In this document: in pieces, positions 55,567 through 63,976 of the stretch
Numbering within the stretch: the first letter of the stretch is position 1
Layout of the letters: each line of letters starts with the position of its first letter
Source of the DNA: Margaritifera margaritifera
Lineage: Eukaryota > Mollusca > Bivalvia > Unionida > Margaritiferidae
Assembly: GCA_029931535.1 (NCBI GenBank)
Contig: JAQPZY010001688.1
Location: forward strand, 1,208,501 to 1,272,500
Reading direction: 5' to 3'
Length of the DNA stretch: 64,000 nucleotides
Position numbers and translations under genes: made by a program
The notes under the pieces: model-generated
What the model was told of the DNA's origin: nothing
Seen by the model: the letters and a program-made list of their open reading frames with translations, nothing else
The model's database searches: none

Positions 55567-55616
55567 AATAGAAGGGTGAAATGCCAAAGACTTCAGACTT
55601 ACTCCTCACCTCTAAG

Positions 55617-56045
55617 ATGGCTCCCAAACGTGCACACCACCACCACCAAAGAAAGAAGAAAAGTAAAACCACCAAAAAAGGACGACTTCCCCCTCGTCTG
55701 GCGAAACATTGGGATGTCTTGTCTGTCTTGACCAAATCCAATCATCCCATGCGAAAACAACTCATTCAAACAGCTCCTAAAGAAATCATCGATACCGTGT
55801 GTGAATGTTGTTTGAACGTGTTGAAAGGAACGGTACCTTTGTCCAAGATACAGAAACAAAAATTAGGGAAACATCGGAACGTTCTTCGTCAAATGGTAAA
55901 AAAGAAAATACCTCTTCAACAAAAGAAAAAAATGTTGGTACAACGAGGAGGATTTCTACCTATGTTGATAGGACCGTTGTTAATAATAGCCGCTCCTTTG
56001 TTAGGAACGATTGCTGGACCGCTTTTAGGAGGGGTCATGCGATAA
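55617..56045 (+). CDS. Basic protein with hydrophobic Gly-rich C-terminus (membrane-active virion protein candidate)
   Basis: 142 residues from the ATG at 55617, chosen because the TATA at 55562 lies 49 bp upstream. His/Lys/Arg-rich leader (MAPKRAHHHHQRKKKSK), KHWDVLSVLTKSNHPMRKQL, KEIIDTVCECCLNVLKGTVP, KKKIPLQQKKKMLVQRGG, then the amphipathic FLPMLIGPLLIIAAPLLGT and AGPLLGGVMR. The combination of core-like basic part and melittin-like tail has been reported for adintovirus virion proteins; membrane action here is inferred. Confidence 0.75.
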   Translation: MAPKRAHHHHQRKKKSKTTKKGRLPPRLAKHWDVLSVLTKSNHPMRKQLIQTAPKEIIDTVCECCLNVLKGTVPLSKIQKQKLGKHRNVLRQMVKKKIPLQQKKKMLVQRGGFLPMLIGPLLIIAAPLLGTIAGPLLGGVMR

Positions 56046-56126
56046 CCCCCCCCCCAAAAAAAAAAGAAGATAAAAAGGACCACCCTTCTCTGAAAAGACC
56101 ACACCTTTTTGGTACCTTTGGATGAA

Positions 56127-56729
56127 ATGGAAGGACGAAAACTGACTTTAGTACCTTACAAACGATGGATGGAATTTCATCGTTGGAACGAACAACGGAT
56201 ACCTCATTTACCACCCAATCCTAATCTCAACGAAATGTCCCAGTTACAACAAGAAATACAATCCCTGATGGAACGCAGCGATGTGTCCGAAACAGAAAAA
56301 TCCCAACGGTACGGTCAACTTTTACAACGTCTACAACTCTTTCGCCAAAAAGCAGTCGACGAAACAGCTTCACCCACTCTGAGAGATTTTAAGGCTCTGA
56401 TGAAAAGCGAACCTAAAGTGGCTACCACTAAAACAGACACCGGTACAGCGATGACCGTCAAAGAAGAAGAAGAAGAAGAAGAGTTTTTACTAACTCCACC
56501 TCTTAAAAAATTTAAAAAGTTAGCCACACCGGATTGGATGAAAAAGAAGATGCCTACCCCTTTACCCTCAGAAAAGAAAAAGGAAGAAGTGAAGAAAGAA
56601 GTCAAAACAGAACCGATGACCCCTGTTCAAACCACCTTTACCCCAGTAGCACGTCGGACACGTAAACAACAATCCAAAAAGATACCTCAAGAAGAAAAGA
56701 GTATTGGGACTTGGTTGACTTATTCTTGA
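56127..56729 (+). CDS. Acidic/coiled-coil virion-associated protein
   Basis: 200 residues starting MEGRKLTLVPYKRWMEFHRW. A helical region follows (MSQLQQEIQSLMERSD, SQRYGQLLQRLQLFRQKAVD), then an acidic tract of Glu near residue 115, a Lys/Glu segment (KKKEEVKKEVKTEPMTPVQT) and the basic ARRTRKQQSKKIPQEEKS. KTEP within such a segment resembles a sumoylation consensus (VKTEP). The frame is continuous, unlike A. It ends 11 bp before the integrase ATG. Function unknown. Confidence 0.7.
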   Translation: MEGRKLTLVPYKRWMEFHRWNEQRIPHLPPNPNLNEMSQLQQEIQSLMERSDVSETEKSQRYGQLLQRLQLFRQKAVDETASPTLRDFKALMKSEPKVATTKTDTGTAMTVKEEEEEEEFLLTPPLKKFKKLATPDWMKKKMPTPLPSEKKKEEVKKEVKTEPMTPVQTTFTPVARRTRKQQSKKIPQEEKSIGTWLTYS

Positions 56730-56740
56730 GGAATCAAACC

Positions 56741-57870
56741 ATGGAGAAACTGTTAGCTAGCCTTTATTACAATCCTGGCCATGCTGCTGGTTACGGAGGA
56801 GTTCAAAAATTATATCGAGCTGCTAAAAGTAAATTGAAAAGTGTACGTTTAGCTGAAGTACGACGATGGTTACAAGAACAATCGACGTACACGTTACACA
56901 AACCCATTCGACGTAAATTTTCTAGAAGTACCACTCAAGTGGAAGGCATCGATCATCAATGGCAAGCCGATTTAGCCGACGTCTCTCATTTAGCCACTTA
57001 CAATCGTGGTCACAAATATTTGTTTTGTGTCATCGACGTATTTTCCAAATTTGCTTGGGTCGTGCCTTTGACCTCTAAAAGCAGTACCGAATTGGTACGG
57101 GCCTTAAAATTGGTCTTGAAACAAAGTGGACGTCAACCTTTACGATGGCAAACTGACAAAGGTACCGAATTTCTAAACCAAGCTTTTCAAAAAGAATTGA
57201 AACAAAGGCAGATTCATTTTTTTACCACCGAAAATCCTGAAACCAAAGCCAGTATCGTGCAACGTTTTCAAAGAACTTTGAAAGAACGCATGTGGAAATA
57301 TTTTACACATCAACATACTCTCAAGTACATCGACGTGTTACCCCGTTTGGTCAAAGCGTACAATCAATCGTACCATCGTAGCATCGGATGTACCCCCGAA
57401 GAGGTCAGCCCTGAAAACGAAGTGTCTGTGTTTGATAAATTGTTTGGTTCACCCCAGACAAAAAAAAAAAAAAAAAGAAAAAGAAGACACCCTTGTTGGA
57501 GTTAAAGACAGGAGATTGGGTTCGCATCGGAAAAACCAAACGCACTTTTGACAAAGGTTATTTACCTAACTGGACCACCGAATTGTTTCGTGTCACTACC
57601 CCCGACCGTGGACGTGATCCTCCCGTCTATAAATTGGAAGACATGCACGGTGAAGTACTCAAAGGAACATTTTACTTGCCAGAGTTACAACGAGTGACTA
57701 AAAAAGAAGACGCCTTGTACGACATCGAAAGCATTCTCGAACAAAGAACACGGAAAGTAGGTAAACGTCGAGTAGAAGAAGTCAAAGTACGTTGGAAAGG
57801 ATATCCTCCTAGTTTTGATTCTTGGACTGCGGCTTCTCAAGTCGTCGACTATAAAAAGAAAAAGAAGTAA
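56741..57870 (+). pseudogene. Retroviral-type integrase, frameshifted and catalytic Glu changed to Gln
   Basis: Counterpart of 14022-15143. D77 (QADLADVSH) and D139 (TDKGTEF) are present, but the third catalytic residue is Gln: CAA at 57260-57262 (SIVQRFQRTLK) where A has GAA. An expanded A-run (about 57460-57477) then shifts the frame, separating the catalytic part (to 57505) from the chromodomain part (57493-57870: DWVRIGKTKRTFDKGY, VRWKGYPPSFDSWTAA). Both defects would abolish strand transfer, so the insertion of B needed an earlier or external integrase. Confidence 0.93.
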
Positions 57871-57879
57871 ACTCACAAC

Positions 57880-58326
57880 ATGCCATTCAACACAGAAGCA
57901 ACCCAGACTTCAACGACTCCTTCGCAGAGTTCTTCTCTTCAAGAATTACAAAAACAACCACTTTGGGTGTGGTGTGGAGAACGTGTGCCTAAAAATCAAA
58001 TCGTCTTTTTCTGCCAAATCTTTGTAGTGTATTGTGTCATCGGAGCAGCCATTGCCAATTTAAGTTTACAACAAGGAGACAAACAATTGTGGACCATTTT
58101 ACTGAGCAGTTGCATCGGTTATCTTTTACCCAGTCCCTCTTTGAAATTTACGACAACGACGGACAACAGTCACCACAACAACGGGAGTACGAGCAACGCC
58201 AGTCCACCTTCTTCGTCCAGTCACCACCACCAAAATACCAGTCCTCTTTTGGAACCTTTTGAACATCATTCTTCTTCTGTCCACTTGAGTGACTCCTCGG
58301 ACACCAGAACCACTTTGGAACTATGA
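57880..58326 (+). CDS. Two-span membrane protein
   Basis: 148 residues. Ser/Thr/Gln-rich leader, conserved PLWVWCGERVPKNQIVFFCQ, first hydrophobic segment (IFVVYCVIGAAIANLSL), short loop QQGDKQ, second segment (LWTILLSSCIGYLLPSPSL), then a Ser/His/Asn-rich tail. This is a recurrent small Polinton protein between integrase and penton. Its stop overlaps the penton start (ATGA). Possibly a membrane protein of the particle or of assembly sites; that is inference. Confidence 0.78.
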   Translation: MPFNTEATQTSTTPSQSSSLQELQKQPLWVWCGERVPKNQIVFFCQIFVVYCVIGAAIANLSLQQGDKQLWTILLSSCIGYLLPSPSLKFTTTTDNSHHNNGSTSNASPPSSSSHHHQNTSPLLEPFEHHSSSVHLSDSSDTRTTLEL

Positions 58327-59352
58327 ATGACCAATTTTATTTAACGTTACCTAGTGACAGTTCCATGGATATGTTTCCCAACAACAGATTATGTTGTTTC
58401 ACCACCAAATTGCCTCAATCCATTTAATTGGATCACGATGCTCATTGGGAAGTGGGTTTGGTAGAAATCATTCATCCTACGCAAATCATGAACATCAACA
58501 AAACTCAAAACACTATCATCGTGCAAATCTTGAACAAAAATATACAAGATGAATTAGAAAAAAACGATCCTAAAATCTGGGAAGGAGACAAAAAAAAACC
58601 CAGACATGAAGGGAGCATTCAAAAAGTTTTCAGATCCAAAAAAAGAAAAAGATTCTGACATAAGGGTCTTTGGGCATTATACGCTGAGAATTCCTACGGG
58701 GTATTATTTGAGTAGCCGACATTTGTGGGACACCCTTGAGTCCACCATTGAAAAGCAATTTGGTAAAGCCTTGGAAATAAACCAAAAACATGTACGAATC
58801 GGTTTCAATGAGGTGGCACGCCGTTTCCACATAGAATTTGCTATGTTGGATAAAGCTAATGGTGAATTCATTGACGACAAAACTGCTAAAGAAAGAAACA
58901 TACCCTCCGAGGAGAGAAGATTCATGAGCATCGAATTTTCTTCTGGATTGTATGCCATTTTGGGTGGAAATAAAAAGTATACCAATCGAAACATCTCAAC
59001 TGACATAGAATCCGCAGATGCTTTTAAACAGCCTTTGGAATTGAACATAGGACTGAATTTAATGTTTGTGTACTCCGATGTGGTAGAGTACAACGTAGTG
59101 GGACACACATCTGCTCCCTTACTAAGAGTCATTCCTTTCAAAGTGGATACTGCTGCTGGTGCGTACGAAGAAGGTGGAAACACGTTTCACGTTCACCGTG
59201 AATTTGTACACCCTCATTATCTTCCAGTCAGTAAATCGTATTTTGACAGTGTCCACATTAGTATAAAAGGAGATTTGGGACAAGATGTACCATTCATTGA
59301 CAAAGGAAAAGTCACGGTGAAACTACATTTTCGAAAAAAACAAGTTCTCTAA
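58323..59352 (+). pseudogene. Penton (minor capsid) protein, disrupted
   Basis: It starts MNDQFYLTLPSDSSMDMFPN at 58323, then a TAA at 58425-58427 (CAA in A) stops it after 34 codons. A second break lies around 58610-58655 in an A-rich stretch. The remainder (58606-59352) is open: YTLRIPTGYYLSSRHLWDTL, LNIGLNLMFVYSDVVEYNVV, HPHYLPVSKSYFDSVHISIK. The last codons are also shifted relative to A. With A also broken, the window has no intact penton. Confidence 0.9.
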
Positions 59353-59374
59353 CGAATTGTAACATCCAAAAAAA

Positions 59375-59824
59375 ATGTATCCAGTGTACCGAGGAGTGGC
59401 TCGACAACGAGGACATGGTTTAGGAGATATGTTAAAATCGGCTTTTCGGACGGTAGCTCCTATTTTGAAACCGATGGTAACTCGAGGATTTCATGCCTTA
59501 AAAGATGCTGCTTTGACACAAGGAAAAGAATTTTTGCAAAATGTCCTCATCGACAAACAAAATCCTAAAGAAGCTTTTATGAGAGCTGGCAAAAATGTGT
59601 TGATGACCACTGGTAAAGATCTTTTAGGTCTCCGAGAAAATCCTATAAATACGCTTCACGCTTCATTCTCTGGCATTACTTCACAGCAGCAAGGACAAGG
59701 TAGAAAGAGACGACGACGACATCGAAATCCTTTCAAAGTTCATAAAAGACCACACGGTAGTAGTTCCAGAAAGAATAGGAAAAGAAGAAGAACTGGTAGA
59801 GAATTAGACATGTTTGATTATTAA
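59375..59824 (+). CDS. Minor capsid/core-like protein
   Basis: 149 residues, close to 16552-16998: MYPVYRGVARQRGHGLGDML, FRTVAPILKPMVTRGFHAL, KEAFMRAGKNVLMTTGKDLL and a strongly basic tail (GRKRRRRHRNPF, RKNRKRRRTGREL). The conserved part is the first ~95 residues; the tail varies in length. It is read as an internal capsid or core protein by position and composition. Confidence 0.76.
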   Translation: MYPVYRGVARQRGHGLGDMLKSAFRTVAPILKPMVTRGFHALKDAALTQGKEFLQNVLIDKQNPKEAFMRAGKNVLMTTGKDLLGLRENPINTLHASFSGITSQQQGQGRKRRRRHRNPFKVHKRPHGSSSRKNRKRRRTGRELDMFDY

Positions 59825-59832
59825 CTGTGAAA

Positions 59833-61203
59833 ATGATGCACCGAGATTCTTGCGAATGTACCAAGTCCGAACTGGATATGTTTAGCATGCCTCCCACCAT
59901 GATGACGATGCAAGAATCCCAATGGGTGGAATTTCATCCTGTATCGTCTTTGTCGGATTCAGCTCCTATCGAATTTGAAATCAAAGGACAAACCGAAGAT
60001 TACATCGATCTGAATGACAGCTACTTGTTTCTGAAACTCAAAGTGATCAAAACGGCGGACTGCAGCCTTCCTGATGGCAATTCCAGAGTCGCTCCCGTCA
60101 ATAATTTCATGCATTCCTTGTTCAGTGGAATAGATTTGTACTTGAATAACAAACTGGTCAGCAGCAGTTTGGATACTTACCCTTACCGTGCTTACTTGGA
60201 AAATCTCTTGACGTATGGAAAAGAAGCCAAGAACACTCATCTGGATGCTTCAGTGGTCTGGAAACCTGACACCGCAGGAGAGAATACCTTCAACGACACA
60301 GAGGTGTCAGTACCGGCCAGGATTGAGGGTGCTGATTTTGATCATGCAAGAATAACTCCAGCAGAGCCGCACAATGTGGGATTTAACGACCGTCGAAAGA
60401 AAATCAGAGGGCACAGTTTAGAATTGATGGATCGTTTACATTTGGACATGTGGTTGCAAGACAAGTATTTGTTGAACGGAGTAGATGTACGCCTGAGACT
60501 GAATCGCAGTAGTACCGCTTTCCATTTGATGGCTAATGCTAACGAGTGGAAAACTGTCATCCAAGAAGCCAAACTTTACGTGCGACGTGTAGAAGTCTTA
60601 CCAAAAGTGGCCAACGACATCAGTCAATCCTTGAGTAGAACCACTGCTAAGTATCCTCTTAGACGTGTGGAAGTGAAAACCTTTACTGTGGCCGCTGGAC
60701 TCCGATCCATAGTCGAAGATCACATCTTCCAAGGGCAGCTCCCCAAACGTTTGCTGCTTGGTATGGTCAGAAATTCAGCCTTCAACGGAGTCCACGATCA
60801 GAATCCGTTCCAGTTTCAGCACTTCAACGTCTCCAAGATAGAAGTCAGTCGAGATGGCAAGACCTTGTGTACCAGACCTTTTGAACCTGACTTTAGTGTC
60901 AACGCAAAAAATTACTTACGATCTTACTTGACCCTGTATGAAGCCACAGGACAGTTAGGTACCAACACCAGCCACGGCATTACGTACGAGGATTATGCAG
61001 GAGGGTATGCCTTGTGGGGATTTGATTTCACTCCGGACCAAGGCAGCGATGAAGGACATTTCCACCCTATAAAATCAGGCCCCCTTCGAGCAGAACTTCA
61101 GTTTACAAATCCTCTACCTGAGACAGTGAACGTCGTCTTGTATGGAGAATTTGATAACACTCTAGAAATCAACAGCTTGAGAGAAGTGATTCTAGACTAT
61201 TAG
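59833..61203 (+). CDS. Major capsid protein (double jelly roll, hexon-like)
   Basis: 456 residues, intact. The start at 59833 is preferred over 59878 because CTKSELDMF, conserved in this family, lies upstream of the second ATG. Key segments: ESQWVEFHPVSSLSDSAPIE, DYIDLNDSYLFLKLKV, NNFMHSLFSGIDLYLNNKLV, DTYPYRAYLENLLTYGKEAK, RLHLDMWLQDKYLLNGVDVR, and the end FDNTLEINSLREVILDY. Similar to F54H12.2-like proteins, established as the Polinton hexon-type capsid protein. A short variable loop (about residues 148-180) is the main difference from A. Confidence 0.95.
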   Translation: MMHRDSCECTKSELDMFSMPPTMMTMQESQWVEFHPVSSLSDSAPIEFEIKGQTEDYIDLNDSYLFLKLKVIKTADCSLPDGNSRVAPVNNFMHSLFSGIDLYLNNKLVSSSLDTYPYRAYLENLLTYGKEAKNTHLDASVVWKPDTAGENTFNDTEVSVPARIEGADFDHARITPAEPHNVGFNDRRKKIRGHSLELMDRLHLDMWLQDKYLLNGVDVRLRLNRSSTAFHLMANANEWKTVIQEAKLYVRRVEVLPKVANDISQSLSRTTAKYPLRRVEVKTFTVAAGLRSIVEDHIFQGQLPKRLLLGMVRNSAFNGVHDQNPFQFQHFNVSKIEVSRDGKTLCTRPFEPDFSVNAKNYLRSYLTLYEATGQLGTNTSHGITYEDYAGGYALWGFDFTPDQGSDEGHFHPIKSGPLRAELQFTNPLPETVNVVLYGEFDNTLEINSLREVILDY

Positions 61204-61218
61204 AAGAAGAAAAAAAAG

Positions 61219-61755
61219 ATGCAGCACGAAGAACCTATGGAGATAGATGAGGGATTCTGTGAAGTGAATCATTCAGAACCTAGAATAGAAGAAGAAAAAG
61301 AAGAAGAAGAAGAAATCAATTCAGTTCCTGTGTTTACTGGATTTATGGCTTGTCGATGGCCAGAACACGAAAAACAGTTAGTGACCTGTTATGCTCAGGA
61401 ATTGAGTCCAATCATTAACAGTCTGATTAAAGAACAATGTTATGGATGTCAAAACGATCATCCCAGTCAGATACAACACGACAAATGTATGATGATGACA
61501 GGCGAAGAAAAATTGGATGAATATTTGGAAACGGTCTGGTCACAACTCTCGGATGAACACGTGTTGAGACAATGGTATAAAGTCTTGCAGAATTCTTCTT
61601 TTCCTCCACTTACTCCTCTGGAGATCAAACGGATCGAAGGACTCATTCATCAGAGTGCAGAACCTATCCGACGTGAATATTCGTGGAATTACAAGACAGA
61701 TACATTCAAGTTTAAAGTCAGGTGTGAATTGGTGACTCATTATTTCCATTGTTGA
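61219..61755 (+). CDS. Conserved Polinton protein with CxGC...HPSQ motif
   Basis: 178 residues. Acidic start (MQHEEPMEIDEGFCE), then CYGCQNDHPSQIQHDKCM with likely zinc ligands, EKLDEYLETVWSQLSDEHVL, TPLEIKRIEGLIHQ and a final KVRCELVTHYFHC. It shares all these points with the element A gene at 18380. Located between capsid and protease in both. Function unknown. Confidence 0.77.
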   Translation: MQHEEPMEIDEGFCEVNHSEPRIEEEKEEEEEINSVPVFTGFMACRWPEHEKQLVTCYAQELSPIINSLIKEQCYGCQNDHPSQIQHDKCMMMTGEEKLDEYLETVWSQLSDEHVLRQWYKVLQNSSFPPLTPLEIKRIEGLIHQSAEPIRREYSWNYKTDTFKFKVRCELVTHYFHC

Positions 61756-61767
61756 AGACAAAAAAAA

Positions 61768-62334
61768 ATGGATACCAGGGAACTTCATTACTTATTGAAT
61801 CGCGGTTCCTACACTTCTTCTTGGAATCCTGTGGTATATGCTAAAGATGAACTACCTCATCGTAAACCAAAAAACGTTCATGCCTATGTCATCAATACTG
61901 ATGACAGTGATCTACCAGGAACCCATTGGATTGCCGTGTACTTTCCCAACGCTCACTGTGTGGAATATTTTGATTCTTATGAATTACCTCCTTTGGAAAA
62001 AGACATCATCGAGTTTATGAGAAGAAATGCCGTCTCAACTCGATTCAATAATGTGAGACTACAAGGATCTGATTCCATGGTGTGTGGACAATATTGTGTC
62101 CATTATCTTCATCAACGCAGTCTTGGATATTCCTTAGAACATTTACTGACTTATTTTGATAGTGACTATGTTAGAAATGATGCTAAAGTACAACAATGGT
62201 TTTGTGAACGTTATGGTTATCTCTTGTCTTTAGCTCACAATCGTAGTGTGCATCAAAATGATGTAGATGTAGAAAGTTTGACATTTACTTTACCTTCCCA
62301 ACGTTGTCAACCTTGTAAATATGTTCCTGTTTAA
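61768..62334 (+). CDS. Adenain-like cysteine protease
   Basis: 188 residues. Catalytic H53 (GTHWIAVYF), D69 (EYFDSYE), Gln 99 and C106 (SMVCGQYC). It is two residues shorter than the A copy before the EYFD segment. Same family and role as in A, maturation of capsid and core proteins. Full-length and intact. The stop is followed by AATAAA at 62383-62388. Confidence 0.93.
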   Translation: MDTRELHYLLNRGSYTSSWNPVVYAKDELPHRKPKNVHAYVINTDDSDLPGTHWIAVYFPNAHCVEYFDSYELPPLEKDIIEFMRRNAVSTRFNNVRLQGSDSMVCGQYCVHYLHQRSLGYSLEHLLTYFDSDYVRNDAKVQQWFCERYGYLLSLAHNRSVHQNDVDVESLTFTLPSQRCQPCKYVPV

Positions 62335-62663
62335 TCTCTTGCTGAATGGTTAGTTTTTTTAATGTTAGAATAGTTATTGTTGAATAAAAACAATGCTATT
62401 GTTCTTTGAAAAAAAAATGGTGTTGTGTGTTTTTTTTTATTGAATTTGAAAATAATAATTATATTCTCTCTCTCTCTTTCTATCGATCTAAAAAAAACTA
62501 TCCTCTTTTTTTCCTCTATCTATGATCTCCCTGTCGATCTGACACCTTACCATGTTTTCCATCGCGTCCGCGCGTTATGCATATAAACCGGTACACTGGC
62601 CAGTGTAGTCATTCTCGTTGACTCGTCAAGATCTCAACAGTTCCAAAAAGAAGAAAGAAGAAG
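62335..62663 (+). promoter_or_regulatory. Poly(A) signal of the protease and right-end promoter box
   Basis: AATAAA at 62383-62388 with a T/GT-rich region after it; a CT-rich stretch; then ATGTTTTCCATCGCGTCCGC (62552-62571) and TATAAA at 62582-62587, followed by GGCCAGTGTAGTCA. Equivalent to 19720-19779 in element A. Confidence 0.78.
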
Positions 62664-62948
62664 ATGGCTGCCACCAAGATTACAAAGCTGAATGAAGCTA
62701 TGGTTAACATTCAAAGGGTGAAGAATCATTTGATGGAGACAAACCCAGAGAGAAAGACGATGACGTTCATTCAAATGGCGCATGATCTAGTAGAAGAGGT
62801 CATGAGAGAAGAAATACTTAGGGAAAGAACAGAATGGGAGGCAGCAGAACGACTGTGTGTGTTTTATATGTTTTGTAATGTTTTTGTGATAGTCTACCCC
62901 ACCAAAAAAACCCCTTCTCCCCTTGTATGTTTTGTGTGGTGTGATTAA
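62664..62948 (+). CDS. Small helical protein, right end of element B
   Basis: 94 residues in the open frame. Residues 1-66 (MAATKITKLNEAMVNIQRVK; VEEVMREEILRERTEWEAAE) are helical and charged. The last ~28 residues are encoded by the 70 bp subterminal inverted repeat and read as hydrophobic/Cys-rich (LCVFYMFCNVFVIVY), so the natural protein may have been fused to repeat sequence. It lies behind a strong promoter box. I see no histone-type stem-loop after it. Unknown function. Confidence 0.55.
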   Translation: MAATKITKLNEAMVNIQRVKNHLMETNPERKTMTFIQMAHDLVEEVMREEILRERTEWEAAERLCVFYMFCNVFVIVYPTKKTPSPLVCFVWCD

Positions 62949-62951
62949 TAT
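62882..62951. repeat. 70 bp subterminal inverted repeat, right
   Basis: Reverse complement of 44216-44286: GTGATAGTCTACCCCACC and CTCCCCTTGTATGTTTTGTG are shared, with a shorter homopolymer. Together the two define inner borders of the terminal modules. Confidence 0.85.
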
Positions 62952-63399
62952 ATTAAAAAAATTTAAAAACTAAAAAATAGGAATGGTGAATGAAAGTTTA
63001 ATATAAAAATTTTTTAAAAAAAAAGAAAGGGTTATGTGTGGTGTGTGAAAATTTTATATAAAAAAAATATACAAAAATGGTTGTGTAGTGTGTGTAAGTT
63101 TTTAAAATAAAAAAGTTTTTTTAAAAATAAAAAAATTAGGAATGGTATGGTGTGTATGTTTGATTTTTATCAAAAGTAGTTTCTTTTAGGTCCGCGCTTT
63201 TTAGAGCCAGGGGTCATGGAGTGCAAACTCCGCGAAGCCAAGAATGACGTAGAAAGAATTACGTCAGACGCGGGGTAGTGGGGTGATGTTTTTTTTTGTT
63301 TTTTTTTTACGTGTAAGGGATGTTTTCCTTCACGTCCGCGCTTCTAGTATATTAAAACAACGTCTTCACAACTTAAGCTATCCCAGTTTATTCAAGAGA
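62949..63399 (+). promoter_or_regulatory. Right-terminal intergenic region: inverted CRE-like pair and promoter box
   Basis: 62952-63180 is A/T-rich with repeated TGTGTGGTGTGTG and poly-A/T tracts. A partial box AGGTCCGCGC occurs at 63188-63197. TGACGTA (63245-63251) and TACGTCA (63260-63266) form a perfect inverted pair around GAAAGAAT. GATGTTTTCCTTCACGTCCG (63319-63338) with TATATT at 63348 precedes the gene at 63400. Confidence 0.7.
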
Positions 63400-63693
63400 A
63401 TGAACAGATCTGAAATAATCAGACAAGTTAGAGTACATCTAGAGGTGGCGTGGCACCTCCTCCATGACTTAGAAAAAAAGGAGGAGGAGGAGATGAAGAA
63501 GGAGGAGAGGGAAAGTAAAATTCCCATCAGACCTCATCCAATGTTGGAGGACTCCAATAAAGAAAATTGGGATCCGGAAGCGGATCATCCACCTTTTTCA
63601 TTTAAAAAAACCAACCGCTGCATGAGTTTAAAAACATGGAAGGGGAGCTGTCCTGCATGCAGGGCAAAGCCTGGGAGGTGCCCACACCTCTAA
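63400..63693 (+). CDS. Right-terminal small protein, unknown
   Basis: 97 residues. A helix at the start (MNRSEIIRQVRVHLEVAWHL), a Glu/Lys stretch (EKKEEEEMKKEERE), SNKENWDPEADHPPFSF, and a Cys-rich end with CPAC and CPH (C-x2-C-x6-C), which may bind metal. The longer frame upstream (from 63283) runs through the promoter and is rejected. The gene points to the terminus and ends 23 bp before a histone-type stem-loop, mirroring the left-end gene at 43483. Confidence 0.68.
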   Translation: MNRSEIIRQVRVHLEVAWHLLHDLEKKEEEEMKKEERESKIPIRPHPMLEDSNKENWDPEADHPPFSFKKTNRCMSLKTWKGSCPACRAKPGRCPHL

Positions 63694-63715
63694 GTGTACT
63701 CTAAAAACAAAAAAA

Positions 63716-63757
63716 CCAACGGTCCTTCTAAGGACCACCCTTTATCAAGAAAGATTA
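63716..63757 (+). terminator. Histone-type 3' stem-loop and downstream element (copy 6)
   Basis: CCAAC (63716-63720), stem GGTCCT (63721-63726), loop TCTA, stem AGGACC (63731-63736), ACCC, then TTTAT and CAAGAAAGA at 63746-63754. It is the inverted-repeat partner of copy 3. CAAGAAAGA is the sea urchin-type histone downstream element that pairs with U7 snRNA. Confidence 0.86.
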
Positions 63758-63970
63758 ATTCTATTCCCTCCCACACCCCCACCCACACTCCCGCCACGTT
63801 AAAAACTCCCGTAGGATCCCAGACTGTACCCAATGTTAAACTCCCGTAGGACCCCGTAGTGCCCCCACCATGTTAATTTCTCGTAGGACCCTGTAGTGTC
63901 CTCGCCATGTTAATTTCTCGTAGGACCCCAGAGTGTCCCCCACGACCCTCAACACTCCCACTCTACTACT
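63716..63970 (-). repeat. Right terminal inverted repeat of element B
   Basis: 255 bp, ending CACTCCCACTCTACTACT. Reverse complement of 43226-43470 with 10 extra bp (about 63845-63856) and about four substitutions. It contains the same ~38 bp iterations. Confidence 0.93.
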
Positions 63971-63976
63971 AATGTA
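63971..63976. repeat. Target site duplication AATGTA, right
   Basis: Directly follows the right terminal repeat and equals 43220-43225. Host DNA continues to 64000. Confidence 0.93.

Larger units (their letters stand above)
43226..63970 (+). mobile_element. Element B: complete Polinton/Maverick (adintovirus-like) element
   Basis: 20,745 bp bounded by inverted repeats beginning AGTAGTAGAGTGGGAG on each side and by a perfect 6 bp target duplication. It carries the full Polinton core and the same order as element A, plus an extra gene at the left end and two at the right end. Intact: ATPase, major capsid, protease, minor capsid-like, core-like and membrane proteins. Broken: polymerase, integrase, penton and the coiled-coil gene. 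The terminal repeats differ by one 10 bp indel and a handful of substitutions, which points to a fairly recent insertion. Confidence 0.96.

Noticed and set aside
63283..63399. Extended N-terminus of the right-terminal gene
   Set aside because: It would translate the promoter box and TATA; the ATG at 63400 lies at the expected distance from the TATA.
43226..63970. Element B as an adenovirus genome
   Set aside because: The protease and capsid are distantly related to adenovirus, but the integrase, terminal repeats and 6 bp target duplication show an integrated Polinton.
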